Positions 21,221 to 33,389 of a DNA stretch of 64,000 nucleotides are shown here, piece after piece (the stretch's first letter is position 1; every line of letters starts with the position of its first letter). Under the pieces are notes generated by a model. It was given only the letters and a program-made list of their open reading frames with translations. It made no database searches and was not told the origin of the DNA. Made by a program: the position numbers and the translations under genes. Source of the DNA: Deinococcus aquaticus (GTDB taxonomy: Bacteria > Deinococcota > Deinococci > Deinococcales > Deinococcaceae); contig NZ_CP115165.1 in the NCBI RefSeq assembly GCF_028622095.1, positions 310,001 through 374,000 of the forward strand, written 5' to 3'.

Positions 21221-23152
21221 GTGACCACCCAGACCCTGAACACCACCCCCCAGCGCGCCGCGCCGCGCTTCACCCTGACGCCCCAACTGCGCCTCGCCGT
21301 GACCCTGACCGCCCTGACCCTCGCCGGCCTGCTGACCGGCGCGGCCGGGGAATTCCTGCTGCGCGTCCCGGCCATCATGTGGGCCGGGTACATCCTGGCG
21401 TTCCTGGCAGGCGGCATTCCCGCCGGGCGCGAGGCGCTGCGCAGCCTGTTCGTGGAACGCAAACTGGACGTGGACCTGCTGATGGTCCTCGCCGCCCTGG
21501 GCGCGGCCAGCATCGGGCAGGCGGCGGACGGCGCGATCCTCCTCTTTCTGTTCTCGCTGAGTAACACCCTGCAGGACTGGGCGATGGGCCGCACGTCCAG
21601 CGCCATCCAGGCCCTGATGAACCTGAATCCCGAGGGCGCGACCGTGCTGCGCGGCGGGCAGGAGAAATGGTGCGAACTGGGCGACATCCGCATCGGGGAC
21701 ATTCTGGTCGTGCGGCCCGGCGAGCGCGTGGCCGCCGACGCCCGCGTGACGCGCGGCCAGACCAGCGTGGACGAGAGCCCCATCACGGGCGAGAGCGTCC
21801 CGGTGGACAAGGCGCCGGGCGCGGAACTCGCCTCGGGCACCGTGAACCTGAACGGCAGCGTGCAGGCTGAAGTGATCCGCCCGGCCGGCGAGAGCACCCT
21901 GGCGCGGCTGGTGGGCCTGATGGAACAGGCGCAGACGCAGAAGAGCCGCACCGAGAGCCTCGCGGAACGCTGGGAGAGCCCCTACGCCCTGACGGTTCTG
22001 CTGGCCGTGCCGGCCGTGTACGCCCTGCTGCGCTACGGCTTTGGCCTGAGCCTGGACACCGCGTGGTACCGCGCCATGACTTTCATGGTGGTCGCCAGTC
22101 CTTGCGCGGTCGTGATCAGCACCCCGGCCGTGATGCTCTCGGCCATGGCCGCCGCCGCGCGCGGAGGCGTGCTGTTCAAGAGCAGCGCCGCGCTGGACGC
22201 CCTGGCCGACGTGCGTACCGTCGCCTTCGACAAGACCGGCACGCTGACCCAGGCGAAGATGACCCTCACGCGGGTTGTGGCGGACGACGAGGGGGCCGCG
22301 CTGGCCCTGGCCGCCGGACTGGAAGCGCACAGCGAACACCCCATCGCGCAGGCCGTCGTGACGGCTGCCCGTGAGCGTGGCGTGACCCCCGAGCACGTGC
22401 AGGACGCGCAGGCCATTCCCGGTCACGGTATCGAGGCGCGCGGCGCGGACGGCGCGGTCGTGTGGGCCGGAAACACCCGCCTCGCCGGGCGGAACGGCGC
22501 GGCCCTGAACGCCGCGCAGCACGCCGCCCTGACCGAACTGGGCAGCCAGGGCAGCAGCAGCGTGATCGTCGGGCGCGGCCCGCAGGTGCTGGGCGTGATG
22601 GGCGTGGCCGACGCCCTGCGCCCCGGCATTGCGCAGGCCCTGACCGAACTGCGCGCCAGCGGCATCACGCACCCCGTCATGCTGACCGGGGACCGCCAGG
22701 AGGTCGCGCAGACCGTGGCCGCCGAACTGGGCCTGAACGAGTACCGCGCCGAACTGCTCCCCGAGGACAAACTGCGCATCATCGGCGAACTGGGCGCGCA
22801 GCCCGGCGCGGGCCGGGTCGCCATGGTCGGGGACGGCGTGAACGACGCGCCCGCCCTGGCCCGCGCCGACCTGGGCATCGCGGTCGCGTCGGGCACCGAC
22901 GTCGCCATCGAGAGCGCCGACATGGTCCTGATGCGCAGCGACCTGGGCAAACTGGCCGGGGCCGTCCGCCTCGCCCGGGACGCGCGGCGCACCGTCATCA
23001 CCAATCTGGTCTTCGCGTTCGGCGTGATCCTGATCGTCGCGCCGCTGGCCGTGGCGGGCAAAGTGCCGCTGCCGCTGGGCGTCATCGCCCATGAGGGCGG
23101 CACGGTGTTCGTGGTGTTCATGGGCCTGCGCCTGCTGCGCCACCGGCTGTAA
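21221..23152 (+). CDS. P1B-4-type heavy-metal (Fe/Co-type) efflux ATPase
   Basis: 643 aa, GTG start at 21221 with CGGAGG 8 nt upstream. P-type motifs: actuator TGES (in ITGESVPV), phosphorylation DKTGTLT, nucleotide-binding HP in SEHPIAQA and GHGIEARG, hinge MVGDGVNDAPALA. Metal selectivity: SPC in the sixth membrane helix (VVASPCAVVIS) and HEGGT in the last (VIAHEGGTVFVVFMG), the pair that defines the P1B-4 group (PfeT/CoaT/CtpD). There is no N-terminal metal-binding domain. It should pump Fe(II) or Co(II) out of the cytoplasm. The upstream Fur box makes iron export the better guess. Confidence 0.9.
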   Translation: MTTQTLNTTPQRAAPRFTLTPQLRLAVTLTALTLAGLLTGAAGEFLLRVPAIMWAGYILAFLAGGIPAGREALRSLFVERKLDVDLLMVLAALGAASIGQAADGAILLFLFSLSNTLQDWAMGRTSSAIQALMNLNPEGATVLRGGQEKWCELGDIRIGDILVVRPGERVAADARVTRGQTSVDESPITGESVPVDKAPGAELASGTVNLNGSVQAEVIRPAGESTLARLVGLMEQAQTQKSRTESLAERWESPYALTVLLAVPAVYALLRYGFGLSLDTAWYRAMTFMVVASPCAVVISTPAVMLSAMAAAARGGVLFKSSAALDALADVRTVAFDKTGTLTQAKMTLTRVVADDEGAALALAAGLEAHSEHPIAQAVVTAARERGVTPEHVQDAQAIPGHGIEARGADGAVVWAGNTRLAGRNGAALNAAQHAALTELGSQGSSSVIVGRGPQVLGVMGVADALRPGIAQALTELRASGITHPVMLTGDRQEVAQTVAAELGLNEYRAELLPEDKLRIIGELGAQPGAGRVAMVGDGVNDAPALARADLGIAVASGTDVAIESADMVLMRSDLGKLAGAVRLARDARRTVITNLVFAFGVILIVAPLAVAGKVPLPLGVIAHEGGTVFVVFMGLRLLRHRL

Positions 23153-23332
23153 GGAGGAAGTGGGCAGCAGGAAGCAGGGAGTGGATGGGTCACCCCCTAC
23201 GAACCGGAAGCCAGGGCGCACCTCACAGACCCGTAGCGCACGCGCCCGCCCCTCCCAACAATCCCGCAAGTCGCGCCACATCCGCGCCCGCCCCGCAACG
23301 CGGAGGCTGAGGCACATTCACCGGAGGATGCC

Positions 23333-23827
23333 ATGAGACTCAACCCCGCCCGCCGCTCCCTGCTGCCCCGCCTTCTGCTGGGCCTGCTGGCCCTGTTCGT
23401 CCTGATTCAGCTGGTCCCGTACGGCCGGGCGCACAGCAACCCGCCCGTGCAGGCCACGCCCAGATGGGACAGCCCCCAGACCGAGGCGCTGTTCACGCGT
23501 GCCTGCGCCGACTGCCACAGTCACGCGACCGTGTGGCCCTGGTACAGCAACGTGGCCCCGGTGTCCTGGCTGGTGCAGCGGCACGTGGACGAGGGCCGCA
23601 GCCGGTTCGACATCAACGTGACGGGCTTCGGTGAAGATGCCGGGCGTGCCGGGCAGGAGGTCGAGGAGGGCAGCATGCCCGAGCCCACCTACCCGCCCCT
23701 GCACCCGAACGCCCGCCTGACGGACACGGAACGCCAGCAGCTGGCCAGCGGCCTGAACGCCACCTTCGGCCGTGAGCAGGAGGGCGAGCAGGAAGGCAGC
23801 CAGGACGGCGACGGCGAAACCCGCTGA
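23333..23827 (+). CDS. Membrane-anchored haem-binding domain protein
   Basis: 164 aa with GGAGG upstream. An N-terminal hydrophobic anchor (residues 10-31) is followed by an extracytoplasmic domain with Cys58-x2-Cys61-His62 (CADCHSHATVWPWYSNVAP), the layout of the small haem-binding domain (Haem_bd). The C-terminus (RLTDTERQQLASGLNATFG) fits this family. It likely carries one c-type haem in redox or sensing work; no partner oxidase is nearby. The acidic tail (EQEGEQEGSQDGDGE) is low complexity. Confidence 0.75.
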   Translation: MRLNPARRSLLPRLLLGLLALFVLIQLVPYGRAHSNPPVQATPRWDSPQTEALFTRACADCHSHATVWPWYSNVAPVSWLVQRHVDEGRSRFDINVTGFGEDAGRAGQEVEEGSMPEPTYPPLHPNARLTDTERQQLASGLNATFGREQEGEQEGSQDGDGETR

Positions 23828-23980
23828 CCGGTTGGGCACCCCGCTCCGGTCACAAGAAGCGGGGCCGGTCACAAGAAGAGGTGAACGCCGCGCCCACCCG
23901 GCGGCGACCCACGGGGGCCTAGGCTGGGCGGCGACACATTCAGTTCAGTCGCTCCGCTCGGGCGGGGCAGGAGGCATGAC

Positions 23981-24310
23981 ATGGGAGAAGGCAAACCGAA
24001 CGGTCAGGCGCACGCGAACGTCTCGCAGGACACCATCAACGACGCGGCGCAGTGGAATACCGGCACCCCCAAGAACCCCGGTGACGCCATCACCGAGGGG
24101 CAGTACACGGGCGTCAGTGACGCCAACGCGGACGCCGGAGCGGACGCGTCTATCGCGCAGCAGGTGAGCAGCACCACCGACCCGCGCGCCGCCGACAACA
24201 CCGGCCAGGACGCCAACCCCAGCACCTACGGCGGCATGAAGGACGGCCTGCCCGCCAGCGGCGCCGCCACACACCCCGAGAAAACCGTGGACGGCAACGA
24301 GGGCAGCTGA
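23981..24310 (+). CDS. Small hydrophilic, probably disordered protein
   Basis: 109 aa. No hydrophobic segment, no cysteine, and rich in Ala, Asp, Gly, Asn, Thr. Composition and spacing of short polar motifs (TPKNPGDAITEG, TTDPRAADNTGQDANPSTYGG) resemble stress-related hydrophilins, but I recognise no family. AGGAGG lies 11 nt before the ATG. Monocistronic, with a terminator directly after. A desiccation role would be speculation. Confidence 0.6.
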   Translation: MGEGKPNGQAHANVSQDTINDAAQWNTGTPKNPGDAITEGQYTGVSDANADAGADASIAQQVSSTTDPRAADNTGQDANPSTYGGMKDGLPASGAATHPEKTVDGNEGS

Positions 24311-24323
24311 CACGAACGCTCAC

Positions 24324-24356
24324 AGGGGGGCCGGATCACCGCGATCCGGCCTCCCT
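24324..24356 (+). terminator. Terminator after the hydrophilic protein gene
   Basis: AGGGGGGCCGGATC and GATCCGGCCTCCCT form a 14-bp stem with one mismatch and a 5-nt loop, followed by TCTGTGT. Could serve both converging genes. Confidence 0.65.
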
Positions 24357-24385
24357 TCTGTGTGAATGGCTGGGGCCTCCGGGCG

Positions 24386-25450
24386 TTACGCGGGGAATTC
24401 CAGCAGGACGTGTTCGGCGCTGAAGCCGGGGCCCATGGCACTCAGCAGGGCGCGGCCCCGTGGCGCGGCGCGCAGGACTTCGGCCAGCACGAACAGCACG
24501 GTCACGCTGCTCATGTTGCCGTACTGCCGCAGAACGCGGCGACTGCTGTCGAGCGCCCCGGCGGACAGCGAGAGCGCTTCCTCGTAGGCGGCCAGGACCT
24601 TCACGCCTCCCGGATGCACCACGAACGTGCTCACGTCCTCACGCGGCCAGCCGTGGGCGGCCAGGGCTTCTCTGACGTTGCCTCGCATCATGCCGCGCAC
24701 CAGGGCGGGAATATCGCGGCTGAACCGGACTTTCAGGCCGTCGTCGACCACGTCCCAGCCCATGATGTCCTCGCTGTTCTCGATCAGGGTGGAGTACGCG
24801 CCGTGCAGGTGCGCCAGCGCGGGCGGGCCGGGCACGTCCGTCGCGGTCAGCACCAGGGCCGCGCCACCGTCGGCGAACAGGGCGGTGCCCACGAAGTTGC
24901 TGCTGGACTCGTCACCCTTGACCAGCGTCAGGCTGCACAGTTCCACCGCCACGAACAGCACCCGCCGGAAGCCCGCGCGGATCAGGTCGGCCGCGCGGGC
25001 CAGTCCGGCCGCGCCGCCCGCGCAGCCCAGGCCCCAGATGGGCATGCGGGCCGCGTGGCGGTTCAGGCCGAGTGCGCCGATCAGGTCGGCGTCCAGGCTG
25101 GGGGTGCTCAGGCCGCTGGTGTTCACGACAATCACGGCGTCCACGTCCTTCGGGTCCACCTGCGCCTCTGCGAGTGCCTGCGCGGCCAGCCGGCGGGTCA
25201 GGGTGCGGGCCTCCTCGATGAAGACGGCGTTCTTCTCCGCGAATCCGCGCGGACTCAGGTACCACTCCAGGGGCCGCGCCAGCGCCCGCGACTCGATCTG
25301 CGCGTTCCCGAACACGTCCAGCAGCGAGGGCCGGGCCGCCATGCGCGGAAACAGCGTGCGGGCCGCCTCCTGCACCGCCGACTGCGGGGTGAGGTGGGGT
25401 GGCGTGCCGGTCACCAGGGAACGGAGGGCCGGAAGGGCAGGAACGGACAT
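24386..25450 (-). CDS. Type III polyketide synthase (chalcone synthase-like)
   Basis: 354 aa from ATG 25450. Catalytic triad Cys143 ([10 protein letters not shown]), His279 (VVHPGGVKV) and Asn312 ([11 protein letters not shown]); KAS III fold motifs [15 protein letters not shown] and DGGAALVL are clear. It condenses acyl-CoA starters with malonyl-CoA to make alkylpyrones, resorcinols or naphthol-type products; the product cannot be told from sequence. Tailoring genes usually found beside such enzymes (methyltransferase, cytochrome P450) are absent. The aldo/keto reductase upstream has its own terminator. The start is likely leaderless. Confidence 0.9.
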   Translation of the reverse strand: MSVPALPALRSLVTGTPPHLTPQSAVQEAARTLFPRMAARPSLLDVFGNAQIESRALARPLEWYLSPRGFAEKNAVFIEEARTLTRRLAAQALAEAQVDPKDVDAVIVVNTSGLSTPSLDADLIGALGLNRHAARMPIWGLGCAGGAAGLARAADLIRAGFRRVLFVAVELCSLTLVKGDESSSNFVGTALFADGGAALVLTATDVPGPPALAHLHGAYSTLIENSEDIMGWDVVDDGLKVRFSRDIPALVRGMMRGNVREALAAHGWPREDVSTFVVHPGGVKVLAAYEEALSLSAGALDSSRRVLRQYGNMSSVTVLFVLAEVLRAAPRGRALLSAMGPGFSAEHVLLEFPA

Positions 25451-25456
25451 GCGGGC

Positions 25457-25484
25457 ATTCTGCCGTTCCGGCGCGCTTTGTGAA
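25457..25484 (-). promoter_or_regulatory. Promoter of the type III PKS
   Basis: On the minus strand TTCACA, a 16-bp spacer and CAGAAT, with the -10 ending 6 nt before the ATG at 25450, which implies a leaderless message. Confidence 0.5.
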
Positions 25485-25591
25485 CGTGCCGGGCCGCCCA
25501 TGTGGCGTGGCGCGACCCTGGCCTGTGCTTCAGAAAAGGAGCCGGGTTCAGGAACGCGCCGCGCGGCGGACGGTGAGGCGCGTCACAACAA

Positions 25592-25622
25592 CGCCGCCCC
25601 ACTCGCACAGGAGGGGGCGGCG
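25592..25622 (-). terminator. Terminator of the aldo/keto reductase gene
   Basis: CGCCGCCCC and GGGGCGGCG pair over 9 bp with a 13-nt loop; on the minus strand the stem is followed by TTGTTGTG. Confidence 0.6.
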
Positions 25623-25635
25623 CGTGCGGCGGCGT

Positions 25636-26532
25636 TCAGTCCTGCTTCGCCTGACTAGCCCACTCCTGCTGGCCGACCTCGTCGAGGGCGCGGAAGTCCT
25701 CGTCGGTCAGGGTCAGGGCGGCGGCGGCCACGTTCTCCTCGAGGTGCGCGACCTTGCCGGTGCCGGGAATGGGCAGCATGACGGGGCTGCGGCGCAGCAC
25801 CCAGGCCAGCGCGACCTGCGAGGGGCTGGCGTTCAAGCGGGCGGCCACGTCGGCCAGCACGCTGCCGTCGCGGGCGAGGTTCCCGGCGGCCAGCGGGAAC
25901 CAGGGCATGAAGCCGATGTTCTCACGCTCGCAGTAGTCCAGCACGTCCTCGCTCTTGCGGTTCACGAGGTTGTACAGGTTCTGCACGGTGGACACGGGGA
26001 ACACGCGGCGGGCCGCCTCGATCTCCTCGACGGTCACCTCGGACAGCCCGGCGTGGCGGATGACGCCCTCGTCCATCAGTTCCCTGATCGCGCCGAACTG
26101 CTCGTCGCGGGGCACTTTCGGGTCGATGCGGTGCAGTTGCCACAGGTCGATGACGTCCACGCCCAGGCGGCGGCGCGACAGGTGCGCCTGCTGCTTGAGG
26201 TACTCGGGGCGGCCCACGGGCGGCCAGACGTTCGGGCCGGTGCGGGTCAGGCCGCCCTTGGTGGCGACGATCACGCGGTCGTAGGGGTGCAGGGCCTCGC
26301 GGATCAGTTCCTCACTGACGGCCGGGCCGTAACTGTCAGCGGTGTCGATGAGGTTCACGCCGAGTTCCGGCAGGCGGCGCAGCGTGGCCAGCGCGCCCTC
26401 GCGGTCGGTCGGGTCGCCCCAGATGCCGTCGCCCGTGACGCGCATCGCGCCGAAGCCCAGGCGGTTGACGCTGAGATCCCCGCCGATCTTGAAGGTGCCG
26501 CTCTGCGCGGCGTTGGGTGTGGTGTCGGTCAT
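25636..26532 (-). CDS. Aldo/keto reductase
   Basis: 298 aa. TIM-barrel AKR: Asp-Tyr catalytic pair in [18 protein letters not shown], lysine in VIVATKGGL, histidine in LWQLHRIDP. The C-terminal NADPH-binding region reads [14 protein letters not shown]. An NADPH-dependent oxidoreductase of the YajO/IolS-like group acting on aldehydes or quinones; the substrate is unknown. The start at 26532 follows an AGGG-type site. A 185-nt gap and a terminator separate it from the PKS, so co-function is doubtful. Confidence 0.9.
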   Translation of the reverse strand: MTDTTPNAAQSGTFKIGGDLSVNRLGFGAMRVTGDGIWGDPTDREGALATLRRLPELGVNLIDTADSYGPAVSEELIREALHPYDRVIVATKGGLTRTGPNVWPPVGRPEYLKQQAHLSRRRLGVDVIDLWQLHRIDPKVPRDEQFGAIRELMDEGVIRHAGLSEVTVEEIEAARRVFPVSTVQNLYNLVNRKSEDVLDYCERENIGFMPWFPLAAGNLARDGSVLADVAARLNASPSQVALAWVLRRSPVMLPIPGTGKVAHLEENVAAAALTLTDEDFRALDEVGQQEWASQAKQD

Positions 26533-26613
26533 GGTCTTGCCCTCCAGGGAGGCATTCTGCGCCGCGTACCCACGCGCCGTGTGGCAGTTGCGATAAGGGA
26601 ACATGAAGGGCCG

Positions 26614-27504
26614 TTACGGGGTGGTCTCTCCTGCCGACTGGTCCTGCCCGGCGCTGTCGGCCTCGGGCACGTCGCAGGTGTCGCGTGACACGAACTGCGA
26701 CAGGCGCTTGCGGTGGCGGCTGCTCCAGTCGATGCTGGGCCGCGCCTGCTCGGGCGGCAGGTACCCCAGGCGGTACACGGCCATCAGTTCCAGGTCGGGT
26801 GGCACGCGCAGCAATTCCCCGATGGCCTGCCACTGCCGGGGGATCTCCATTGGCGTACTGACGAACTGGATGCCCATGCCCAGCGCGCCCACGGCGTTCC
26901 AGATGTTCTCGACGGCCGCGCCCAACCCGAACACGCTGTAGAAGCCGCTGAGTTCACCGGGGCGGTACTCCCCCTTGTCCAGCAGCGCGGCCAGCAGCAG
27001 CGGGCTGCCCGCCACGAGCCGGCGGTTGTCCTCGCCGAGTTTTTTCGGCACGCCGAGTTGCCGCATGAGTTTCAGGCCCGCGTCACTGAAGATCTGGCGC
27101 GTGAAGGGCCGCAGCGGGCCGGGCAGGTGATCGATGTGAATGCCGTCGCGCCGCTCGTTCATCTCGGCCTCGCTGAACCGGAAGTACCGCCGGTAGCGTT
27201 CGAAGAACACCCCGGCCTCGATCAGTTCCGTCATGCTCTCGCCGCTGATCTGCGCGATGCGGGCGATGGTCTGCGGGTTCTCGATCAGCACGAACCGCCA
27301 CGGCTGAGAGTTGAAGTGACTGGGCGCGGCCTGCGCGGCGCGCATCAGCACGTGCTGATGCTCGCGGCTGACCGGGTCCGGGCGGAACGGGCCGTTGGTG
27401 GTGCGGCGGTTAAGCATGCCGCGAATCAGCGCGGCGTCCGGCGCGGCCATCTGTTGCAGGGCCGCCTGCACGGCACTCTCGGGGGTGGAATCGGCAGAAC
27501 TCAT
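26614..27504 (-). CDS. Nitroreductase-family FMN oxidoreductase
   Basis: 296 aa. The nitroreductase fold is marked by [20 protein letters not shown] and [19 protein letters not shown] near the N-terminus (FMN phosphate binding) and [20 protein letters not shown] later. The C-terminal part ([20 protein letters not shown]) fits the same family. About 80 residues longer than minimal members owing to a mid insertion ([22 protein letters not shown]). Reduces nitroaromatics, quinones or similar with NAD(P)H. Leaderless start at 27504. Confidence 0.85.
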   Translation of the reverse strand: MSSADSTPESAVQAALQQMAAPDAALIRGMLNRRTTNGPFRPDPVSREHQHVLMRAAQAAPSHFNSQPWRFVLIENPQTIARIAQISGESMTELIEAGVFFERYRRYFRFSEAEMNERRDGIHIDHLPGPLRPFTRQIFSDAGLKLMRQLGVPKKLGEDNRRLVAGSPLLLAALLDKGEYRPGELSGFYSVFGLGAAVENIWNAVGALGMGIQFVSTPMEIPRQWQAIGELLRVPPDLELMAVYRLGYLPPEQARPSIDWSSRHRKRLSQFVSRDTCDVPEADSAGQDQSAGETTP

Positions 27505-27510
27505 GCTCGC

Positions 27511-27516
27511 AGCTTA
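27511..27516 (-). promoter_or_regulatory. -10 element TAAGCT for leaderless nitroreductase gene
   Basis: TAAGCT on the minus strand ends 6 nt before the ATG at 27504; no ribosome-binding site is present. Confidence 0.5.
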
Positions 27517-27542
27517 GAACACCCGGCATCAGCCAACCGGCC

Positions 27543-27875
27543 TCAGCGACCCGGTACGCCCCACGCGATCAGCGCGCCGGTCAGGAACGCGGCGGCGCAG
27601 GCCAGCGCCCGCTGCCAGTGGTCGGCGCGGCCGGGCCGGGTGCGGGGCATGCTCAGCAGCAGGATCAGGGCGGGCAGCAGCGCCCAGGCGGCCGCGCCTG
27701 CCTGCCACGCCAGCCACGCGCTGATGGTCACGCCCGCGCACACCAGGAAGAACAGGACGTGATGGGGCGCGCGGCCCACACCCGCCCACCAGCGGCGTTG
27801 CAGGGACAGGCCCAGGCTCAGCAGGGCGGCCAGCAGCGCGCCGGTCAGCAGCAGCACAACCTGATGCGGGGCCAT
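27543..27875 (-). CDS. Small four-helix membrane protein
   Basis: 110 aa, almost wholly hydrophobic with about four predicted membrane segments ([70 protein letters not shown]). No family recognised. Leaderless start. Convergent to nothing; the divergent lipoprotein gene starts 78 bp away. Confidence 0.65.
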   Translation of the reverse strand: MAPHQVVLLLTGALLAALLSLGLSLQRRWWAGVGRAPHHVLFFLVCAGVTISAWLAWQAGAAAWALLPALILLLSMPRTRPGRADHWQRALACAAAFLTGALIAWGVPGR

Positions 27876-27883
27876 ACCCGGCC

Positions 27884-27889
27884 ACCATA
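27884..27889 (-). promoter_or_regulatory. -10 element TATGGT for the small membrane protein gene
   Basis: On the minus strand TATGGT ends 8 nt before the ATG at 27875; no ribosome-binding site. Confidence 0.45.
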
Positions 27890-27939
27890 CCGGGTGCGCG
27901 GGGGCGGCGGGGCGGGCAGATGCCCCGTGCGTGCGGGTG

Positions 27940-27945
27940 TAGCTT
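27940..27945 (+). promoter_or_regulatory. -10 element TAGCTT for the lipoprotein gene
   Basis: TAGCTT ends 7 nt before the ATG at 27953, deciding this start over upstream in-frame codons. Confidence 0.5.
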
Positions 27946-27952
27946 CAGTCGT

Positions 27953-28498
27953 ATGAACGCCCCTGTCTGCCGCCCGCCCGCTTCCCGAATCGCGGCCCAC
28001 ATGCCGGCCCTGCTGCCCGCGCTGCTGGCGTTGACGCTGCTGGTGGCCTGCAAGCCGGGCGTACAGGCCGGCAGCGGCGCGGCGGGCGGTCAGGGCGCGG
28101 GCGGCGAGGATCTGGTGGCGCGGGTCCTGTTCACCGCAACCGGGTCGTTCGACGCACAGTCGCAGGACAAGGCGCGCGTGCCGGGCGGGCTGCGCCGCGC
28201 TGTCTGGCAGAAGAAGGTGCCGTTCGACGCGCGGCGCGTCACGATCCAGTACGACAGTGACGCTCGCCCCATGACCTGGATGCTGGAAATTCAGGGTCCG
28301 GGCTTCACGGCGCAGGACCTGGCCGGGCCGGACGCCACGGCCGTGAAGACCGAACAGGGGCCGGGGCTGCGTCCGGCGGCAGCTTCACGCCTGCGGGACA
28401 CCGTGATCATCACGCGCCGCAGCGACCTGAAGATCCTGACCCGGTCATACGCGACGCAGGTGGAACCGGCGCTGCTGGGCGCGTTCTCGCAGCCCTGA
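27953..28498 (+). CDS. Predicted lipoprotein of unknown function
   Basis: 181 aa. The start at 27953 (MNAPVC) is set by the -10 box 7 nt upstream. A signal peptide ends in the lipobox LTLLVAC (Cys at about residue 34), then a glycine-rich linker and a domain of about 120 residues with no recognised family (VARVLFTATGSFDAQSQDKAR; RRVTIQYDSDARPMTWMLEIQ). Expected at the outer face of the membrane. Convergent with the GGDEF gene. Confidence 0.65.
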   Translation: MNAPVCRPPASRIAAHMPALLPALLALTLLVACKPGVQAGSGAAGGQGAGGEDLVARVLFTATGSFDAQSQDKARVPGGLRRAVWQKKVPFDARRVTIQYDSDARPMTWMLEIQGPGFTAQDLAGPDATAVKTEQGPGLRPAAASRLRDTVIITRRSDLKILTRSYATQVEPALLGAFSQP

Positions 28499-28523
28499 GG
28501 GCCAGGGTTCAACGCGCGGCGGG

Positions 28524-29594
28524 TCAGCGCACGGCGTTGCGGCCCGAGCGTTTGGCGTCGTACAGGGCGCTGTCGGCGCGGTTGAAGATGCTGGTGGTCG
28601 TGTCGGCGTCCCGCTGGCTGGACACGCCGAAACTGGCGGTGATGGTCAGGCCCGCCACGGGTTCCGCGCTGATCTCGCCGCGCAGGCGCTCGGCGATGGC
28701 GTGCGCGTCGGTTCGGGCCACGCCGGGCAACAACACGATGAATTCCTCTCCGCCCCAGCGTCCGACCAGGCCGCCTCCGCTGCTGACGCTGCGGCGCAGG
28801 CGTTTGCCGAAGGCGCGCAGCACGTCGTCCCCGGCGACGTGGCCGTGCTCGTCGTTCACGCGTTTGAAGTGGTCGATGTCGGTCACGATGACGCTCAGGG
28901 GCGTGCCGCTGCGGCGCGCGGCGTCCAGCGCCCGCTCGAATTCCTCCTCGATCGCGCCGCGTCCGTACACCTCGGTCAGGGCGTCCAGGCGGGCGGCGCG
29001 CAGGCGTTCGCTGTCCATGTGGTGCTGGTCGAGGTTCTTCTCGATGAAGGCCGTCAGGGTGTAGGCCAGCAGGCCCGCCGTGCCGATGGCGATACTGGCG
29101 GTGGTCCAGTCGACCATGTTGGGCGGGTCGATGGGGCCGTTCAGCAGGACGCTGGCCATCATGACGGCCACGCTGAGGATGTTCACGGCCGTGCCGTACC
29201 GCGATCCGAACACCAGGTACGACACGATGACGTTCAGCATCAGCCACAGCGTCAGGTGCATGGGCATCTCGCCCCAGCCGATGGCGCGCGGAATCTCGCT
29301 GGTCGACACGATCAGGTACCCGACGCTGGTGACGGCGTAGATGGCCTGCACGCGGTGCGGGAAGATCAGCGTGGCCAGCGCGGTGGTCAGTGAGACCAGT
29401 ACCGCCCAGTACTTGGGAATCTGGTACCCGACCGGGAATCCGTCGGGCGGCGGGTCGATCATGGCGGTCAGGCCCGCGTACAGCACGTACGCGAAACTGG
29501 CGATGTACACGGCGACGAGGCGGCTGCGGTGCAGTCGTTGCGTCAGGGTGGAGGTGGGTGGGGCGGCCTGGGCGGGGGTGGCGCGGGGCGTCAT
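28524..29594 (-). CDS. Membrane-bound diguanylate cyclase (GGDEF)
   Basis: 356 aa from ATG 29594; an in-frame GTG at 29621 would add nine residues. Five to six membrane segments (residues about 25-185, MASE-like, no known sensory signature) precede a GGDEF domain: VIVTDIDHFKRVNDEHGH and GRWGGEEF (active site, residues 281-285). The RxxD inhibitory site five residues upstream is absent (SSGGGLVG), so product inhibition is unlikely. It makes cyclic di-GMP in response to an unknown membrane cue. Confidence 0.9.
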   Translation of the reverse strand: MTPRATPAQAAPPTSTLTQRLHRSRLVAVYIASFAYVLYAGLTAMIDPPPDGFPVGYQIPKYWAVLVSLTTALATLIFPHRVQAIYAVTSVGYLIVSTSEIPRAIGWGEMPMHLTLWLMLNVIVSYLVFGSRYGTAVNILSVAVMMASVLLNGPIDPPNMVDWTTASIAIGTAGLLAYTLTAFIEKNLDQHHMDSERLRAARLDALTEVYGRGAIEEEFERALDAARRSGTPLSVIVTDIDHFKRVNDEHGHVAGDDVLRAFGKRLRRSVSSGGGLVGRWGGEEFIVLLPGVARTDAHAIAERLRGEISAEPVAGLTITASFGVSSQRDADTTTSIFNRADSALYDAKRSGRNAVR

Positions 29595-29797
29595 GCGTCG
29601 GTTCCAGTCATGCGGGATCACTCATGGGCAGTGAAGTCCAGTCGGCCCGGTGGCAACGCAGAAGAAAACGGGGACGGCAGAGGCAGAGGCGAGGGGGCCG
29701 GGAAACAAGGGGAAGCGGGCGGGGGGGGGTTCGGCGTGATGATACAGCGGCGCCCCGGCCAGTCATGCCAGCCGGGGCGCGTGCGGGGCAGGACTGC

Positions 29798-30214
29798 TCA
29801 GGCGAGCAGTTCACCCTCGGCGAAGAACAGGCCCAGTTCGCGCGCGGCGCTCTCGCTGCTGTCGCTGCCGTGCGTGACGTTCTCGCCCATGGTGGTGGCG
29901 AAGTCGGCGCGGATGGTGCCGGGCGCGGCGCTCGCGGGGTTGGTGGCGCCCATCATGCCGCGCCAGCCGGCGATGGCGTTCTCGCCCTCAAGGGCGATGG
30001 CGACCACGGGCCCGCCCGTGATGAAGTCCACCAGTTCACCGAAGAAGGGGCGCTCGCTGTGCTCGCCGTAGTGCGCTTCGGCGGTTTCGCGGGCAATGAC
30101 CATCTGCTTGAGGCCCACCACGCGGTAGCCCTTGCGCTGGATGCGGGCGAGAATTTCGGGGGTCAGGCCACGGCGGACGCCGTCGGGTTTGATCATGGCA
30201 AAAGTGCGTTCCAT
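29798..30214 (-). CDS. ndk: Nucleoside diphosphate kinase
   Basis: 138 aa, normal length. [17 protein letters not shown] at the start, catalytic histidine in NVTHGSDS (NxxHGSDS), and KGYRVVGLK and [11 protein letters not shown] typical of NDK. Transfers phosphate between nucleoside tri- and diphosphates through a phosphohistidine. Single gene, divergent from the permease pair 228 bp away. Confidence 0.97.
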   Translation of the reverse strand: MERTFAMIKPDGVRRGLTPEILARIQRKGYRVVGLKQMVIARETAEAHYGEHSERPFFGELVDFITGGPVVAIALEGENAIAGWRGMMGATNPASAAPGTIRADFATTMGENVTHGSDSSESAARELGLFFAEGELLA

Positions 30215-30224
30215 ACTGCCCCGG

Positions 30225-30230
30225 AGCATA
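30225..30230 (-). promoter_or_regulatory. -10 element TATGCT for ndk
   Basis: On the minus strand TATGCT ends 10 nt before the ndk ATG, giving a leader of only 3-4 nt. Confidence 0.4.
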
Positions 30231-30429
30231 GCAGGCGGCGGCAGTCCTGTGGGGGCGCGCGTCCCGGCCGCTGCGGGTGTGGGCAGCGGGGGGGTGGACG
30301 TGCGGCCCGCCGGTGATTGCGCGGCGACCCTGGTGCGCGGCCCCGGGACGCGGGTGGGACCGCCGCTTCCCCCGCAACGCTCCCCCACCACAGTGGGAGC
30401 GCCGGTGTCCTGAAGTTGTCTGAACCACG

Positions 30430-30435
30430 TACAAT
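30430..30435 (+). promoter_or_regulatory. -10 element TACAAT for the nucleoside permease operon
   Basis: TACAAT ends 6 nt before the GTG at 30442 and supports that codon as a leaderless start. A TTGTCT at 30416-30421 is too close to act as -35. Confidence 0.55.
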
Positions 30436-30441
30436 GCTCCG

Positions 30442-33335
<2,894 letters not shown>

Positions 33336-33376
33336 GGCCGTGCAGACCGGACGTCACGCCGCCGCCCGGAAGCGTG

Positions 33377-33382
33377 TAGGGT
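33377..33382 (+). promoter_or_regulatory. -10 element TAGGGT for leaderless rodZ-like gene
   Basis: TAGGGT ends 7 nt before the ATG at 33390; no Shine-Dalgarno. It lies within the 54-nt gap after the permease operon. Confidence 0.45.
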
Positions 33383-33389
33383 AACGGAT

